Shown piece after piece: positions 16,072 to 23,990 of a DNA stretch of 33,983 nt. Source of the stretch: an uncultured Monoglobus sp. (GTDB lineage: Bacteria > Bacillota > Clostridia > Monoglobales > Monoglobaceae); NCBI GenBank assembly GCA_947630505.1, contig CANRHV010000030.1, positions 1 through 33,983 on the forward strand, in the 5' to 3' direction. Positions within the stretch are counted from its first letter, which is position 1; each line of letters opens with the position of its first letter. The notes beneath the pieces were generated by a model that had not been told where the DNA came from, made no database searches, and worked only from the letters and a program-made list of their open reading frames with translations. Both the position numbers and the translations under genes were made by a program.

Positions 16072-18478
16072 CGTTATCAGCCGCCTTTTTTGATATATAC
16101 GCGATGTCGATCACGCTGATCTTTCCGTCTCGATTTATGTCGGCGTCTCTCGCGTCGCTCCAGTCGGCCGAGCCCGAAGTCTCTCCGTAGCGCGCCGCGG
16201 CTATCACAGCGTCGTCTCGGCTCACCTCTCCGTCAAGATTAAGGTCTCCCAAAAGCGCCGCCGTGAGTTTCACGTTAAGCTCCGCCGAAAACTCTCCCGA
16301 CTCGGCAAAAAGCGTGAACTCCGCGCCTTCATTCATATCGCCGCTTATTGTTATCGTTCCATCCTCCGAGATCGAAAGTTCGGGTATATCGCTTTGCTTT
16401 ATCGAAAGCTTCACATCGCCCGGATAGACCTCGCCGATCTGGTCAGCCAAATTCGCCGTATATTTATATTCGGCGCTGTCGTACATCGGTATGATAGGCC
16501 GCGTTTCTCCGCTTATTTCTATGCCTGCGGCGCGCGCTTTTCCGAGCTGCGCCGAAACGCGCGAAACCAGCGGCGTCCAGCTGTTGACCGTTTCGGGATA
16601 TATTATCTTGATATAGGGGCTGTCATCACTCGTATTTATCGTATAGACCGCGCGCGTCCACTTGCCCTCGGCCTCAAGATACGAGCAGGACGCCTCGGCG
16701 GCGCTGAAGTTTTCGCCGTCCTTTGAGGTCTCAAAACTCATGTCGCGCAGCGGCTCGCCCGCGTAGAAATAAGACTCGACGCGAACCTTTTCGGCGTAAG
16801 GTATTCTGTAGGCGATATACGCACCGCCCGCGCCCGGACGCTGAAACGTGGTGAAATCATCGTAAAACGCGCTTCGGCTGCCGTCGTCGGGAACCTCGTA
16901 GGCGTATATGTTTTCGTATGAGCAAAGCTCGCCAAGGCTCGCGCAGTCAAAGCTCGCGTCCTCGCGGAAAGTCTCATCGGGCTTTTCGGTCTGAGCGGGC
17001 GGCTCGGTAGAAACAGGCCGCTCGCTCTCGGTCGGCTCGATCGTCTCGATCGGTTCCTCGGTTTGATTCGGGACGGCGGTTTGAACCGGGGGGTTATCCT
17101 CATCCGGCTTGCTTGACGGATTGGCCGTGTCTGCGGGCTCGCTTGATACTTCGGGCGCGGCCGACGATTCGACCTCCGCCGCATTTATCATTCTTCCGGC
17201 CTTGGGCTCGGCTGATTCCGCGGGCTCGCTCGGCGCCACGGAAGGCTCGGGCTCGGGCTCAAGCGCGCCGAGCAGGTTGACCAGCATCTGCGCGGTCTCG
17301 GCGCGTCTCAGGCTGTCCGCGGGGCGGAAGTTTCCGTCGTCGTCGCCGTTTATGATGCCCGCGGTGTACAGTTCGTCCACATAGCCCACAAATATTTCCT
17401 GTATATCGCTCTCGTCAATAAAGTTTATGTTAAGCCTCATTTGTTTGAGCGGCAGCTCCAGCGCGTCGGCGGCGCGGCAGATTATCGCGGCCGCTTCCTC
17501 TCGGGTTATGCCGCTGTCGGGTCTGAAATTTCCGTCCTCATAGCCGTTCACTATTTTCAGTTCGGCCGCCGCCGCGATATACGGCGCGTGCCAGTCATCC
17601 GCATAAACATCACCGAACTTGTATTCAAGCTCGGTCGGCGGCTCTATGCCGAGAGCCGCGGTCGCAAACTTGCAGAACTCGGCGCGGGTGACCATATCTC
17701 CCGGATGGAATCCGCCGTCGTCATAACCGGCGGCGACGCCCATGGAGTACAGCTTCTCAATGGCGGGCTTTGCCCACTCGAAACCCGAAAGATCGTTAAA
17801 GATCTCGGGAGCCACGATCGGATCCTCTATATCGCTCGGCTCAAGGTTCTGAGACGAGGCGGTCACGGTATTGGAGCCGCCTCCCACGGAAAATGTTCCG
17901 CCGCTTGAAAATCCGCCTCCGCCAAAGCCGCCTCCGCCGCCCGAGCCTCCGCCCGACAGCGCGTTTGATTTGATATTTATTGTCACGCTGTCGCTTATAT
18001 TATTAAATTCCTCATAAGCCATATCGGAATCCACAACGGCGGCGCCTTTGAGCCTCACCGTCGCGGTTCCCGCGCGTAGGGCTTTGAACTTGAGCGTCGC
18101 GAGAACTTTTTTCGCGCCGCTCTCTTCGTTGGTTTTGGAAAATGCCAGCTTTACCCTGCCGCTGTCCTCGACCGCGGCGGACACGCTTTCGCCGTCGATA
18201 CCGCCGTCGGCCTCTGTGTATGTAAGATAATTTTCGTCGTACTCAATTTCAAACTCGTATCCCCACAGCTCGTCGGCGCCGCCTGCGGCGAGCTCCACGC
18301 GAGCGTAGGCCTCATCTCCGACGGATATGTTTGAAACGGGATTCGTCAAAGATAATTCTATGCCCGTGTCCGCCGCGTGCGGCAGCTTGATCTCAGCCGC
18401 ATACGCCGACGAAAACAGCATTGCCGACGACAGTCCCGCCGCGAAAATTCTTTTAAGCGTCTTTATTTTGTTTTTCAT
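16064..18478 (-). CDS. Secreted SLH protein carrying both a cohesin and a dockerin domain
   Basis: The product is 804 residues, starting at the ATG at 18476-18478 with GAGGTGA about 10 bases upstream; an upstream TTG overlaps that site. Residues 1-28 are a signal peptide. About 40-175 is a cohesin-type beta-sandwich (SVGDEAYARVELA, LWGYEFEIEYDENYL, VLATLKFKALRAGTATV). A Gly/Ser stretch leads to three SLH repeats (about 225-277, 285-338, 352-402). A Pro/Ser/Thr/Glu linker runs to about 500, followed by a beta module (about 509-650) related to that in the 12447-15548 protein and an Ig-like stretch. The C-terminus (742-804) is a type I dockerin with two calcium-loop repeats, DLNLDGEVSRDD and DADINRDGKISVID. 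Cohesin-dockerin pairs assemble cellulosome-like complexes; SLH would hold this one on the wall. No carbohydrate-active enzyme is nearby, so the cargo is unknown. Confidence 0.85.
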   Translation of the reverse strand: MKNKIKTLKRIFAAGLSSAMLFSSAYAAEIKLPHAADTGIELSLTNPVSNISVGDEAYARVELAAGGADELWGYEFEIEYDENYLTYTEADGGIDGESVSAAVEDSGRVKLAFSKTNEESGAKKVLATLKFKALRAGTATVRLKGAAVVDSDMAYEEFNNISDSVTINIKSNALSGGGSGGGGGFGGGGFSSGGTFSVGGGSNTVTASSQNLEPSDIEDPIVAPEIFNDLSGFEWAKPAIEKLYSMGVAAGYDDGGFHPGDMVTRAEFCKFATAALGIEPPTELEYKFGDVYADDWHAPYIAAAAELKIVNGYEDGNFRPDSGITREEAAAIICRAADALELPLKQMRLNINFIDESDIQEIFVGYVDELYTAGIINGDDDGNFRPADSLRRAETAQMLVNLLGALEPEPEPSVAPSEPAESAEPKAGRMINAAEVESSAAPEVSSEPADTANPSSKPDEDNPPVQTAVPNQTEEPIETIEPTESERPVSTEPPAQTEKPDETFREDASFDCASLGELCSYENIYAYEVPDDGSRSAFYDDFTTFQRPGAGGAYIAYRIPYAEKVRVESYFYAGEPLRDMSFETSKDGENFSAAEASCSYLEAEGKWTRAVYTINTSDDSPYIKIIYPETVNSWTPLVSRVSAQLGKARAAGIEISGETRPIIPMYDSAEYKYTANLADQIGEVYPGDVKLSIKQSDIPELSISEDGTITISGDMNEGAEFTLFAESGEFSAELNVKLTAALLGDLNLDGEVSRDDAVIAAARYGETSGSADWSDARDADINRDGKISVIDIAYISKKAADNDE

Positions 18479-18513
18479 AAGAATGATCTCACCTCTCAAT
18501 ATATGTCGAGCAA

Positions 18514-18531
18514 GGCGGAATCACTTCCGCC
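18514..18531 (-). terminator. Hairpin between the M18 gene and the SLH-cohesin gene
   Basis: GGCGGAA-TCAC-TTCCGCC is a perfect 7-bp stem in the 63-bp gap. Only TT follows it on the minus strand, so it may be a weak or partial terminator or an mRNA-end stabiliser. Confidence 0.35.
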
Positions 18532-18541
18532 CCGCGTTTTA

Positions 18542-19945
18542 TTATCTTTCGAAAAATGCCTTGTACGCCTTGTAGGCCATGTAAATATCCAGTTTTCCCG
18601 CGGTCTCGTAGGGCGAGTGCATTGAAAGCAGAGGCACTCCCACGTCCACTACCTCGATATCAAGGTTCGCCACAAAGCCGGCGATCGTTCCGCCGCCTCC
18701 GCCGTCCACCTTGCCGAGCTCCGCGATCTGCCACTTGACGTCCGCATCGTTGAATATTTTTCTGAGCTTTGCCATAAGCTCGGCGTTGGCGTCGCTGGCT
18801 CCGCTTTTTCCGCCCGAACCGCTGTATTTCATAACGCCTATGCCGCCGTTTATCACGGGGATATTGTTTTTCTCAACCGTGTCGGGAAAGCCCGGGTCAA
18901 ACGCCGCGCACACGTCAGCCGAGAGGCACACCGAGTTCGAGATAGTCTCGCGAAGTTTCAGGTCGCTGTAATCCTCGACCCGTTTGTCAACGATCTTCGC
19001 CATTGTGTTTTCGAAATATCTCGAGCGCATTCCCGTGTTGCCGACGCTGCCGATCTCCTCTTTGTCGACCAGCAGGCACACCGCGGTGTAAGCGGGTCGC
19101 TTAAGAGCCGCGACCGCCCTCATGGCGCCGAACGCGCACACTCTGTCGTCATGGCCGTAGGCCGCGACCATCGAGCGGTCAAAGCCCAGATCCTTAGCCT
19201 TGTATGCCGGGACAGCCTCGATCTCGGAGCTTATAAAATCCTCCTCGCGTATATCATATTTGTCGTGGAGCAGATTTAAAATATTATATTTTACTTTTTC
19301 TTTTGTCTCGTCATCCTTGATATCGCCCGAAAATTCGGCGTTGCCCAGGATTATGTTAAGGCTCTCGCCCGGTATGGCCTCGGACAGCTTTTTCTGCATC
19401 TGGTCCTTCGCCAGGTGCGGCAGAAGATCGGTCACCATAAACGTGGGATCGCCGTCCTTTTCGCCAATGCTTATCTTTATCTGAGTGCCGTCCTCGAGGG
19501 TCGCCACGCCATGGAGCGACAGAGGCACGGTCGTCCACTGGTACTTCTTGATGCCGCCGTAGTAATGGGTCTTGAAGTAGGCGAAGTGGCCGTCCTCGTA
19601 AAGCGGGTTGGGCTTTAGGTCAAGTCTGGGCGAGTCGATATGCGCGCCCACGATCGAAACTCCCTCAGTGATGTCCTCGCGTCCGATAACCGCCGCCAGA
19701 ACGCCCTTTCCGCGGTTTATCGTGTAGACGCGGTCGCCGGGCTTAAGTTTATCCGCCGCGTCGAGAGGCTTAAAGCCGTTTTCCTCAAGGTATTTCTGCG
19801 CCTCGTGAGCGAACTCCCGCTCGGTCTTGGCGCGGTCAAGAAAGCTCTTGTAGTCCTCGCAGTAGGCGTTCATCGTCTTGGTCTCCGCCTTGCCGAGCTC
19901 CGAGAGCTTGTTATTGTTGTTTTTGTTAAGTAAACCTTTTGCCAT
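18542..19945 (-). CDS. M18 family aminopeptidase (ApeA-type)
   Basis: The product is 467 residues, the size of bacterial M18 aminopeptidases. GGGGGA precedes the ATG by about 7 bases. The dinuclear-metal residues of the family are visible in order: GAHIDSPRLDLK (His-x-Asp), AYGHDDRV (bridging Asp), VDKEEIGS (catalytic Glu-Glu), SADVCAAFDPGF (Asp) and LLSMHSPYETAG (His). These cytosolic metallopeptidases release N-terminal, often acidic, residues from peptides. It is the last gene of the apparent M42-M42-polA-coaE-transglycosylase run, separated from the transglycosylase by a repeat-bearing 48-bp gap, so a separate promoter is possible. Confidence 0.93.
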   Translation of the reverse strand: MAKGLLNKNNNNKLSELGKAETKTMNAYCEDYKSFLDRAKTEREFAHEAQKYLEENGFKPLDAADKLKPGDRVYTINRGKGVLAAVIGREDITEGVSIVGAHIDSPRLDLKPNPLYEDGHFAYFKTHYYGGIKKYQWTTVPLSLHGVATLEDGTQIKISIGEKDGDPTFMVTDLLPHLAKDQMQKKLSEAIPGESLNIILGNAEFSGDIKDDETKEKVKYNILNLLHDKYDIREEDFISSEIEAVPAYKAKDLGFDRSMVAAYGHDDRVCAFGAMRAVAALKRPAYTAVCLLVDKEEIGSVGNTGMRSRYFENTMAKIVDKRVEDYSDLKLRETISNSVCLSADVCAAFDPGFPDTVEKNNIPVINGGIGVMKYSGSGGKSGASDANAELMAKLRKIFNDADVKWQIAELGKVDGGGGGTIAGFVANLDIEVVDVGVPLLSMHSPYETAGKLDIYMAYKAYKAFFER

Positions 19946-19965
19946 TATATTTCCCCCTATTCTCT

Positions 19966-20001
19966 CTATTTTCTAATCGCTATTCGCTAATTGCTAATCA
20001 C
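19966..20001. repeat. Degenerate heptamer repeat, copy 2, overlapping a stop codon
   Basis: Read on the minus strand the units are GTGATTAGC, AATTAGC, GAATAGC and GATTAGA, then AAATAG, a 7-base rhythm matching copies at 5884-5919 and 28580-28611. The first unit supplies the TAG stop of the lytic transglycosylase gene (19994-19996). Confidence 0.6.
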
Positions 20002-20647
20002 TACGTTCGTATAACTCTTTATATTTTTTATATGACTCATTAACGCCCTTCACATAGCCCGCGGTCTCAGGGAACGGAATGTTGTCAAGGCCGCCGCTTC
20101 CGTCTGAATAGCTGTTGTCCTCGAGCCACTCGTCCACGTTTCCGATGCCGCCGTTGTAGGCCGCCACAGCCACGCTGATGTTTTGGTCGTACCGCTCAAG
20201 CAGCCATGACAGATAATATGTTCCGATATGTATGTTTATATCCGGCTCATACAGGTCATCGGGCAGGTCGGGCTTGATATCAAGCTTTTTGGCACAGTCC
20301 GAGGCGGTCTCGGTCTGGACCTGCATCAGGCCGTAGGCTCCCGAGTCTGACACCGCGTATTGGTCGAACTTGCTCTCGGTGCGTATCACCGCGTAAACGA
20401 GATACTTGTCCAGATCATATTTATTCGCGTACTTTTCAACGATGCTCTCGTACTTCACGGGGTACTGCCGCTGCATGATCTCGTTTCCCCAAGCGGCTAT
20501 GCGGTCGTCCACCATGCGGTAAAGCCGAAATCCTCCGTACACGGCTCCGATCAGGATAATTATTATCAGCGCCGCTTTTAGGCAGCCGCCTCTTTTTCTC
20601 GTTCTTCTTCTCCGCGCGGGGGCTCGGCCCCGTGTTGATTCTCTCAT
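19994..20647 (-). CDS. Membrane-anchored lytic transglycosylase (SLT domain)
   Basis: The product is 217 residues: a basic N-terminus rich in Arg (residues 1-20), one membrane segment (about 24-43: AALIIIILIGAVYGGFRLY), then a lysozyme-like SLT domain (about 65-205). Catalytic and fold motifs are VIRTESKFDQYAVSDSGAYGLMQV, with the catalytic Glu in RTES, and VAAYNGGIGNVDEWL. The family cleaves the MurNAc-GlcNAc bond of peptidoglycan, forming 1,6-anhydro ends, on the outer face of the membrane. It starts 5 bp after coaE and is translationally close. Its last codons and stop fall inside a heptamer repeat. Confidence 0.92.
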   Translation of the reverse strand: MRESTRGRAPARRRRTRKRGGCLKAALIIIILIGAVYGGFRLYRMVDDRIAAWGNEIMQRQYPVKYESIVEKYANKYDLDKYLVYAVIRTESKFDQYAVSDSGAYGLMQVQTETASDCAKKLDIKPDLPDDLYEPDINIHIGTYYLSWLLERYDQNISVAVAAYNGGIGNVDEWLEDNSYSDGSGGLDNIPFPETAGYVKGVNESYKKYKELYERSD

Positions 20648-20652
20648 ATTTT

Positions 20653-21255
20653 TTAGATCAGCCTTTCATAAAGCTTTTTCACTTTGTTTTCAAAGTCTTT
20701 TATGTCGTTTGAGTTGTTTTCTATAATATAATCCGCGCGCGCCGCAAGCTCAGCGTTTGTAAGCTGGCTCCCGATCCTGCTTTCGACCTCGGCGCGGCTC
20801 GCCTCGTCGCGCTTTAAGACGCGCTCTATCCGAACCTCATTGTCGGCTATGACCGCGGCCGACTTGTCGTACCGCATTTTAAAATCGGGCGCGAACAGCA
20901 GCGGCGCGTCAATCACTATTATTGAGTTTTTATATTTTTCACTTTTTTCGGCATCACGCGCCTCGCGCTCCATGACTGCGAAAATATGCTTGTGGGTGAT
21001 ATTGTTAAGCGCCTCGAGCTCAGTCTTCGAGCCGAACACTATCGCGGCCAGCGCCTTGCGGTCCACGGTTCTGTCGGGGTTTAAGATTTCTTTTCCGAAC
21101 CGCGCTACCGTCTCGCGGTAGGCCTCAGTTCCGGGCGTCAGGATATCTCTCGATATTTTGTCGGCGTCAACAATATATGCGCCCAGCGACTTAAAAATTC
21201 CCGCCGCCGCGCTTTTGCCCGAGCCGATCCCGCCGGTGAGCCCAAGTCTTAACAT
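20653..21255 (-). CDS. coaE: Dephospho-CoA kinase
   Basis: The product is 200 residues. I chose the ATG at 21253-21255 (MLRLGLTGG) because GGAAGTGAG lies just upstream and homologues begin here; the longer reading adds six residues. Walker A is GGIGSGKS (residues 8-15), followed by VDADKISRDIL, VIDAPLLFAPDF (family DxPLLFE-like motif) and the lid region around VLKRDEASRAEVESRIGSQ. The enzyme phosphorylates the ribose 3'-OH of dephospho-CoA, the last step of coenzyme A synthesis, in the cytosol. The order polA-coaE-lytic transglycosylase is a familiar arrangement in Clostridia. Confidence 0.95.
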   Translation of the reverse strand: MLRLGLTGGIGSGKSAAAGIFKSLGAYIVDADKISRDILTPGTEAYRETVARFGKEILNPDRTVDRKALAAIVFGSKTELEALNNITHKHIFAVMEREARDAEKSEKYKNSIIVIDAPLLFAPDFKMRYDKSAAVIADNEVRIERVLKRDEASRAEVESRIGSQLTNAELAARADYIIENNSNDIKDFENKVKKLYERLI

Positions 21256-21355
21256 AATCTCACTTCCAAACATAATTCCCTATTATGGATTATACCACAA
21301 AGCGCTCGCGATTTCGCGAATATAACCCAATAATTAGCATACTGTAACCAAATTG

Positions 21356-23974
21356 TTATTTAGTGTCATACCAGCGCTTGCCCGAATTCAGATCCACTAT
21401 CAGCGGAACGCGCAGATTGGCGGCGTTCTGCATCTCCTCGCGCAGAATAGTCTCCACCTTCTCCCGCTCCTCGGGAACTGCCTCGACTATCAGCTCGTCG
21501 TGCACCTGAAGTATCAGCTTTGACTTGAGCCCCTCGTCTCTGAGCCTGCGGTAGACGCTGACCATTGCGATCTTTATTATGTCCGCCGCAGTGCCCTGTA
21601 TCGGCGCGTTGCGCGCCACCCTCTCGCCGAACGCCCTTGTCACCGCGTTGCTGGCCTTGAGCTCGGGCAGGTAACGGCGGCGGTTGTATTTGGTCGTCAC
21701 ATAGCCGTCGGCCTTCGCCTTCTCGACTATGCTTTTCATGTACTCGTCAACGCCGCTGTAGAAATTTAAGTAGTCATGGATATATTGATCGGCTTCTTTT
21801 CGGCTGACCTTTATATCCTGCGCCAGCGAGAACGCGCCTATGCCGTACACGATGCCGAAATTGACCGCCTTGGCCCGCGATCTCATGGTGGACGTCACCT
21901 CGCTTATCGGAACCTTGAACACCTGCGCCGCGGTTCGGGTGTGGATATCGTCGTTCTCAAGAAAGGCGGCGCACATGTTTTTGTCGTTTGATATGTCGGC
22001 CAAAACTCTCAGCTCTATCTGGGAATAGTCGGCGTCGACCAATATTCTGTCGCCCTCGGCGGCGAACATCTTTCGTATCTCGCGGCCCAGTTCGGTGCGG
22101 ACGGGTATGTTCTGGAGGTTTGGCTCGGTGCTGCTGATCCTGCCCGTGGCGGTCACGGTCTGGTTGAAGCTCGAGTGGATGCGCCCCGTCTTTTTGTTTA
22201 TAACGCCGATCAAACCGTCAACATATGTGGAATCGAGCTTGGTGAGCGCGCGGTACTCTATAACCGCCTCGATTATCGGGTGCGAGCCGATCAGTTTTTT
22301 CAGCACGTCGATGTTTGTCGAATATCCGCGCTTGGTCTTTTTGCCGTGGGGCAGCGCCAGCTTTTCAAACAGAATGTCGCCCAATTGGAACGGGGATTTG
22401 ATGTTGAATTCCTCGCCCGCGTACTCGTATATATCCTTCGTCAGAACCTCGATACGCGACTTGAGCTTGGCTCCGAAATCCGACAGCTCCTTTCTGTCAA
22501 CGTACATTCCGGTGATCTGCATGTCGGCGAGCACCTTTATGAGCGGCAGCTCTATGTCAAAATACAGGCTTTCCTGCTCGTTCTTTTTGAGTTTTCCGCG
22601 GAATATTTTTTCAAGGCCGATTATCGCGGCCAGCGTCTCGGCGTCACGCCTGTCTCCGCCCGTGTCCGCATCCATAGAGATCTGCTCGCCCTCCGCCGCT
22701 CCGACATCCGAACCCAGCCTTCTGCCCAAATAATCGAGACAGAGCAGGTCGATGTCATACTTGCTGCGGGTCGGGTCGTCTATATAGGCGGCAATCAAAA
22801 CATCAAAACCGAGGCCCTCAAAGTCAATGCCTCTTGAATTTAAGTACAATATATCGCTCTTTAGGTCATACCCGATCTTTTTGATATTTTTGTCCGCGAA
22901 AATATCGCGCAGCGCCTCGGCGCCCGGCTCAAACGCATATATCTTTTTGCCGTCGCCGAGCGAAAACGTCAGCCGCCCGATGTCGTGATTAAGGCAAAAA
23001 CGCATTTCTCCGCTTTTTTTGATAAGCCCGAGCGCCTCACTCTCCTCGATCTCAACGCTTACGGCCGATATCACCTCGGGCGTCTTTTCGGCCGCGGGCG
23101 AGAAATTAAAACGCTTCATAAACGACTTGAAATTGAGCCGCGTGAACAGCTCCTTGAGCTTTTGGCCGTTCGGAGTTTTGTATTTGTATTCATCAAGCTC
23201 AAAATCTATCGGCGCGTCGCGGACGATCGTCGACAGCGTCTTGCTGAGATAAGCCCGCTCCTTATCGTTTTTAAGCTTTGTTCTTACCGAGTTTGTCACG
23301 TCGATCTCGTCTATATTTTCGTAAATATAGTCAAGGCTTTTGTATTTCTGTATCAGCGAGAACGCCGTCTTTTCGCCCACGCCCTTAACTCCGGGGATGT
23401 TGTCGCTGGGGTCGCCCATCAGGGCTTTGACGTCAATATACTCGGTCGGCGTCACGCCGTATTTTTCAACTACCGCAGCCTCGTCGTAGAGCGTGGTGTT
23501 TGTGCTGCCTCCGCGGGTCACCACAAGCTTTATCACCGTGCGGTTTGAGGCAAGCTGCAGATCGTCCTTGTCGCCGGTCAGTATGCTGCACGCGATATTT
23601 TCCTCGTCGCAAATGCGGGAGACCGTGCCTATAATGTCGTCCGCCTCGTAGCCCTCAAGCTCCACGCATTTGCAGTCCATCGCCCCCAGCACCTCTTTGA
23701 TAAGAGGAAGCTGCGCCAAAAAGTCGGGCTCGGGCGGCTTGCGCTGCGCCTTGTACCCGTCGTACATTTTGTGGCGGAAGGTGGGCGCCTTTAAGTCAAA
23801 CGCCACGCCCAGATAGTCGGGCGTCTCCTCGTCCAGATACTTGAGCATAATATTCAAAAATCCGTATACCGCGTTTGTCGGCGTGCCGTCGGGCGCGGTC
23901 AGCGGCCTTATACCGTAGTAGGCGCGGTTCAATATGCTGTTGCCGTCGATTATCAATAATTTTTTCTCGTCCAT
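21356..23974 (-). CDS. polA: DNA polymerase I
   Basis: The product is 872 residues. I chose the ATG at 23972-23974 (MDEKKLLIIDGN), which follows GAGAGGG; the longer TTG reading lacks a site. Residues 1-290 are the 5'-3' nuclease (TGDKDDLQL, MGDPSDNIPGVKGVGEKTA). About 310-500 is the exonuclease-like fold. About 500-872 is the polymerase, with motif A (VDADYSQIELRVLA), motif B (RSRAKAVNFGIVYG) and motif C (QVHDELIVEA). It fills gaps and removes RNA primers in repair and replication. In the exonuclease-like domain the Asp-x-Glu of motif I is missing (CLNHDIGRLTF there), so proofreading is probably lost, as in Bacillus and Thermus enzymes. Confidence 0.97.
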   Translation of the reverse strand: MDEKKLLIIDGNSILNRAYYGIRPLTAPDGTPTNAVYGFLNIMLKYLDEETPDYLGVAFDLKAPTFRHKMYDGYKAQRKPPEPDFLAQLPLIKEVLGAMDCKCVELEGYEADDIIGTVSRICDEENIACSILTGDKDDLQLASNRTVIKLVVTRGGSTNTTLYDEAAVVEKYGVTPTEYIDVKALMGDPSDNIPGVKGVGEKTAFSLIQKYKSLDYIYENIDEIDVTNSVRTKLKNDKERAYLSKTLSTIVRDAPIDFELDEYKYKTPNGQKLKELFTRLNFKSFMKRFNFSPAAEKTPEVISAVSVEIEESEALGLIKKSGEMRFCLNHDIGRLTFSLGDGKKIYAFEPGAEALRDIFADKNIKKIGYDLKSDILYLNSRGIDFEGLGFDVLIAAYIDDPTRSKYDIDLLCLDYLGRRLGSDVGAAEGEQISMDADTGGDRRDAETLAAIIGLEKIFRGKLKKNEQESLYFDIELPLIKVLADMQITGMYVDRKELSDFGAKLKSRIEVLTKDIYEYAGEEFNIKSPFQLGDILFEKLALPHGKKTKRGYSTNIDVLKKLIGSHPIIEAVIEYRALTKLDSTYVDGLIGVINKKTGRIHSSFNQTVTATGRISSTEPNLQNIPVRTELGREIRKMFAAEGDRILVDADYSQIELRVLADISNDKNMCAAFLENDDIHTRTAAQVFKVPISEVTSTMRSRAKAVNFGIVYGIGAFSLAQDIKVSRKEADQYIHDYLNFYSGVDEYMKSIVEKAKADGYVTTKYNRRRYLPELKASNAVTRAFGERVARNAPIQGTAADIIKIAMVSVYRRLRDEGLKSKLILQVHDELIVEAVPEEREKVETILREEMQNAANLRVPLIVDLNSGKRWYDTK

Positions 23975-23990
23975 ATTTTTCCCTCTCTCT

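Noticed and set aside
11439..18478. A complete cellulosome gene cluster
   Set aside because: There is one cohesin and one dockerin on the same protein and no glycoside hydrolase, lyase or esterase in the window.
21300..21325. Terminator between polA and coaE
   Set aside because: TCGCGA-TT-TCGCGA is a short stem without a U-run on the minus strand.
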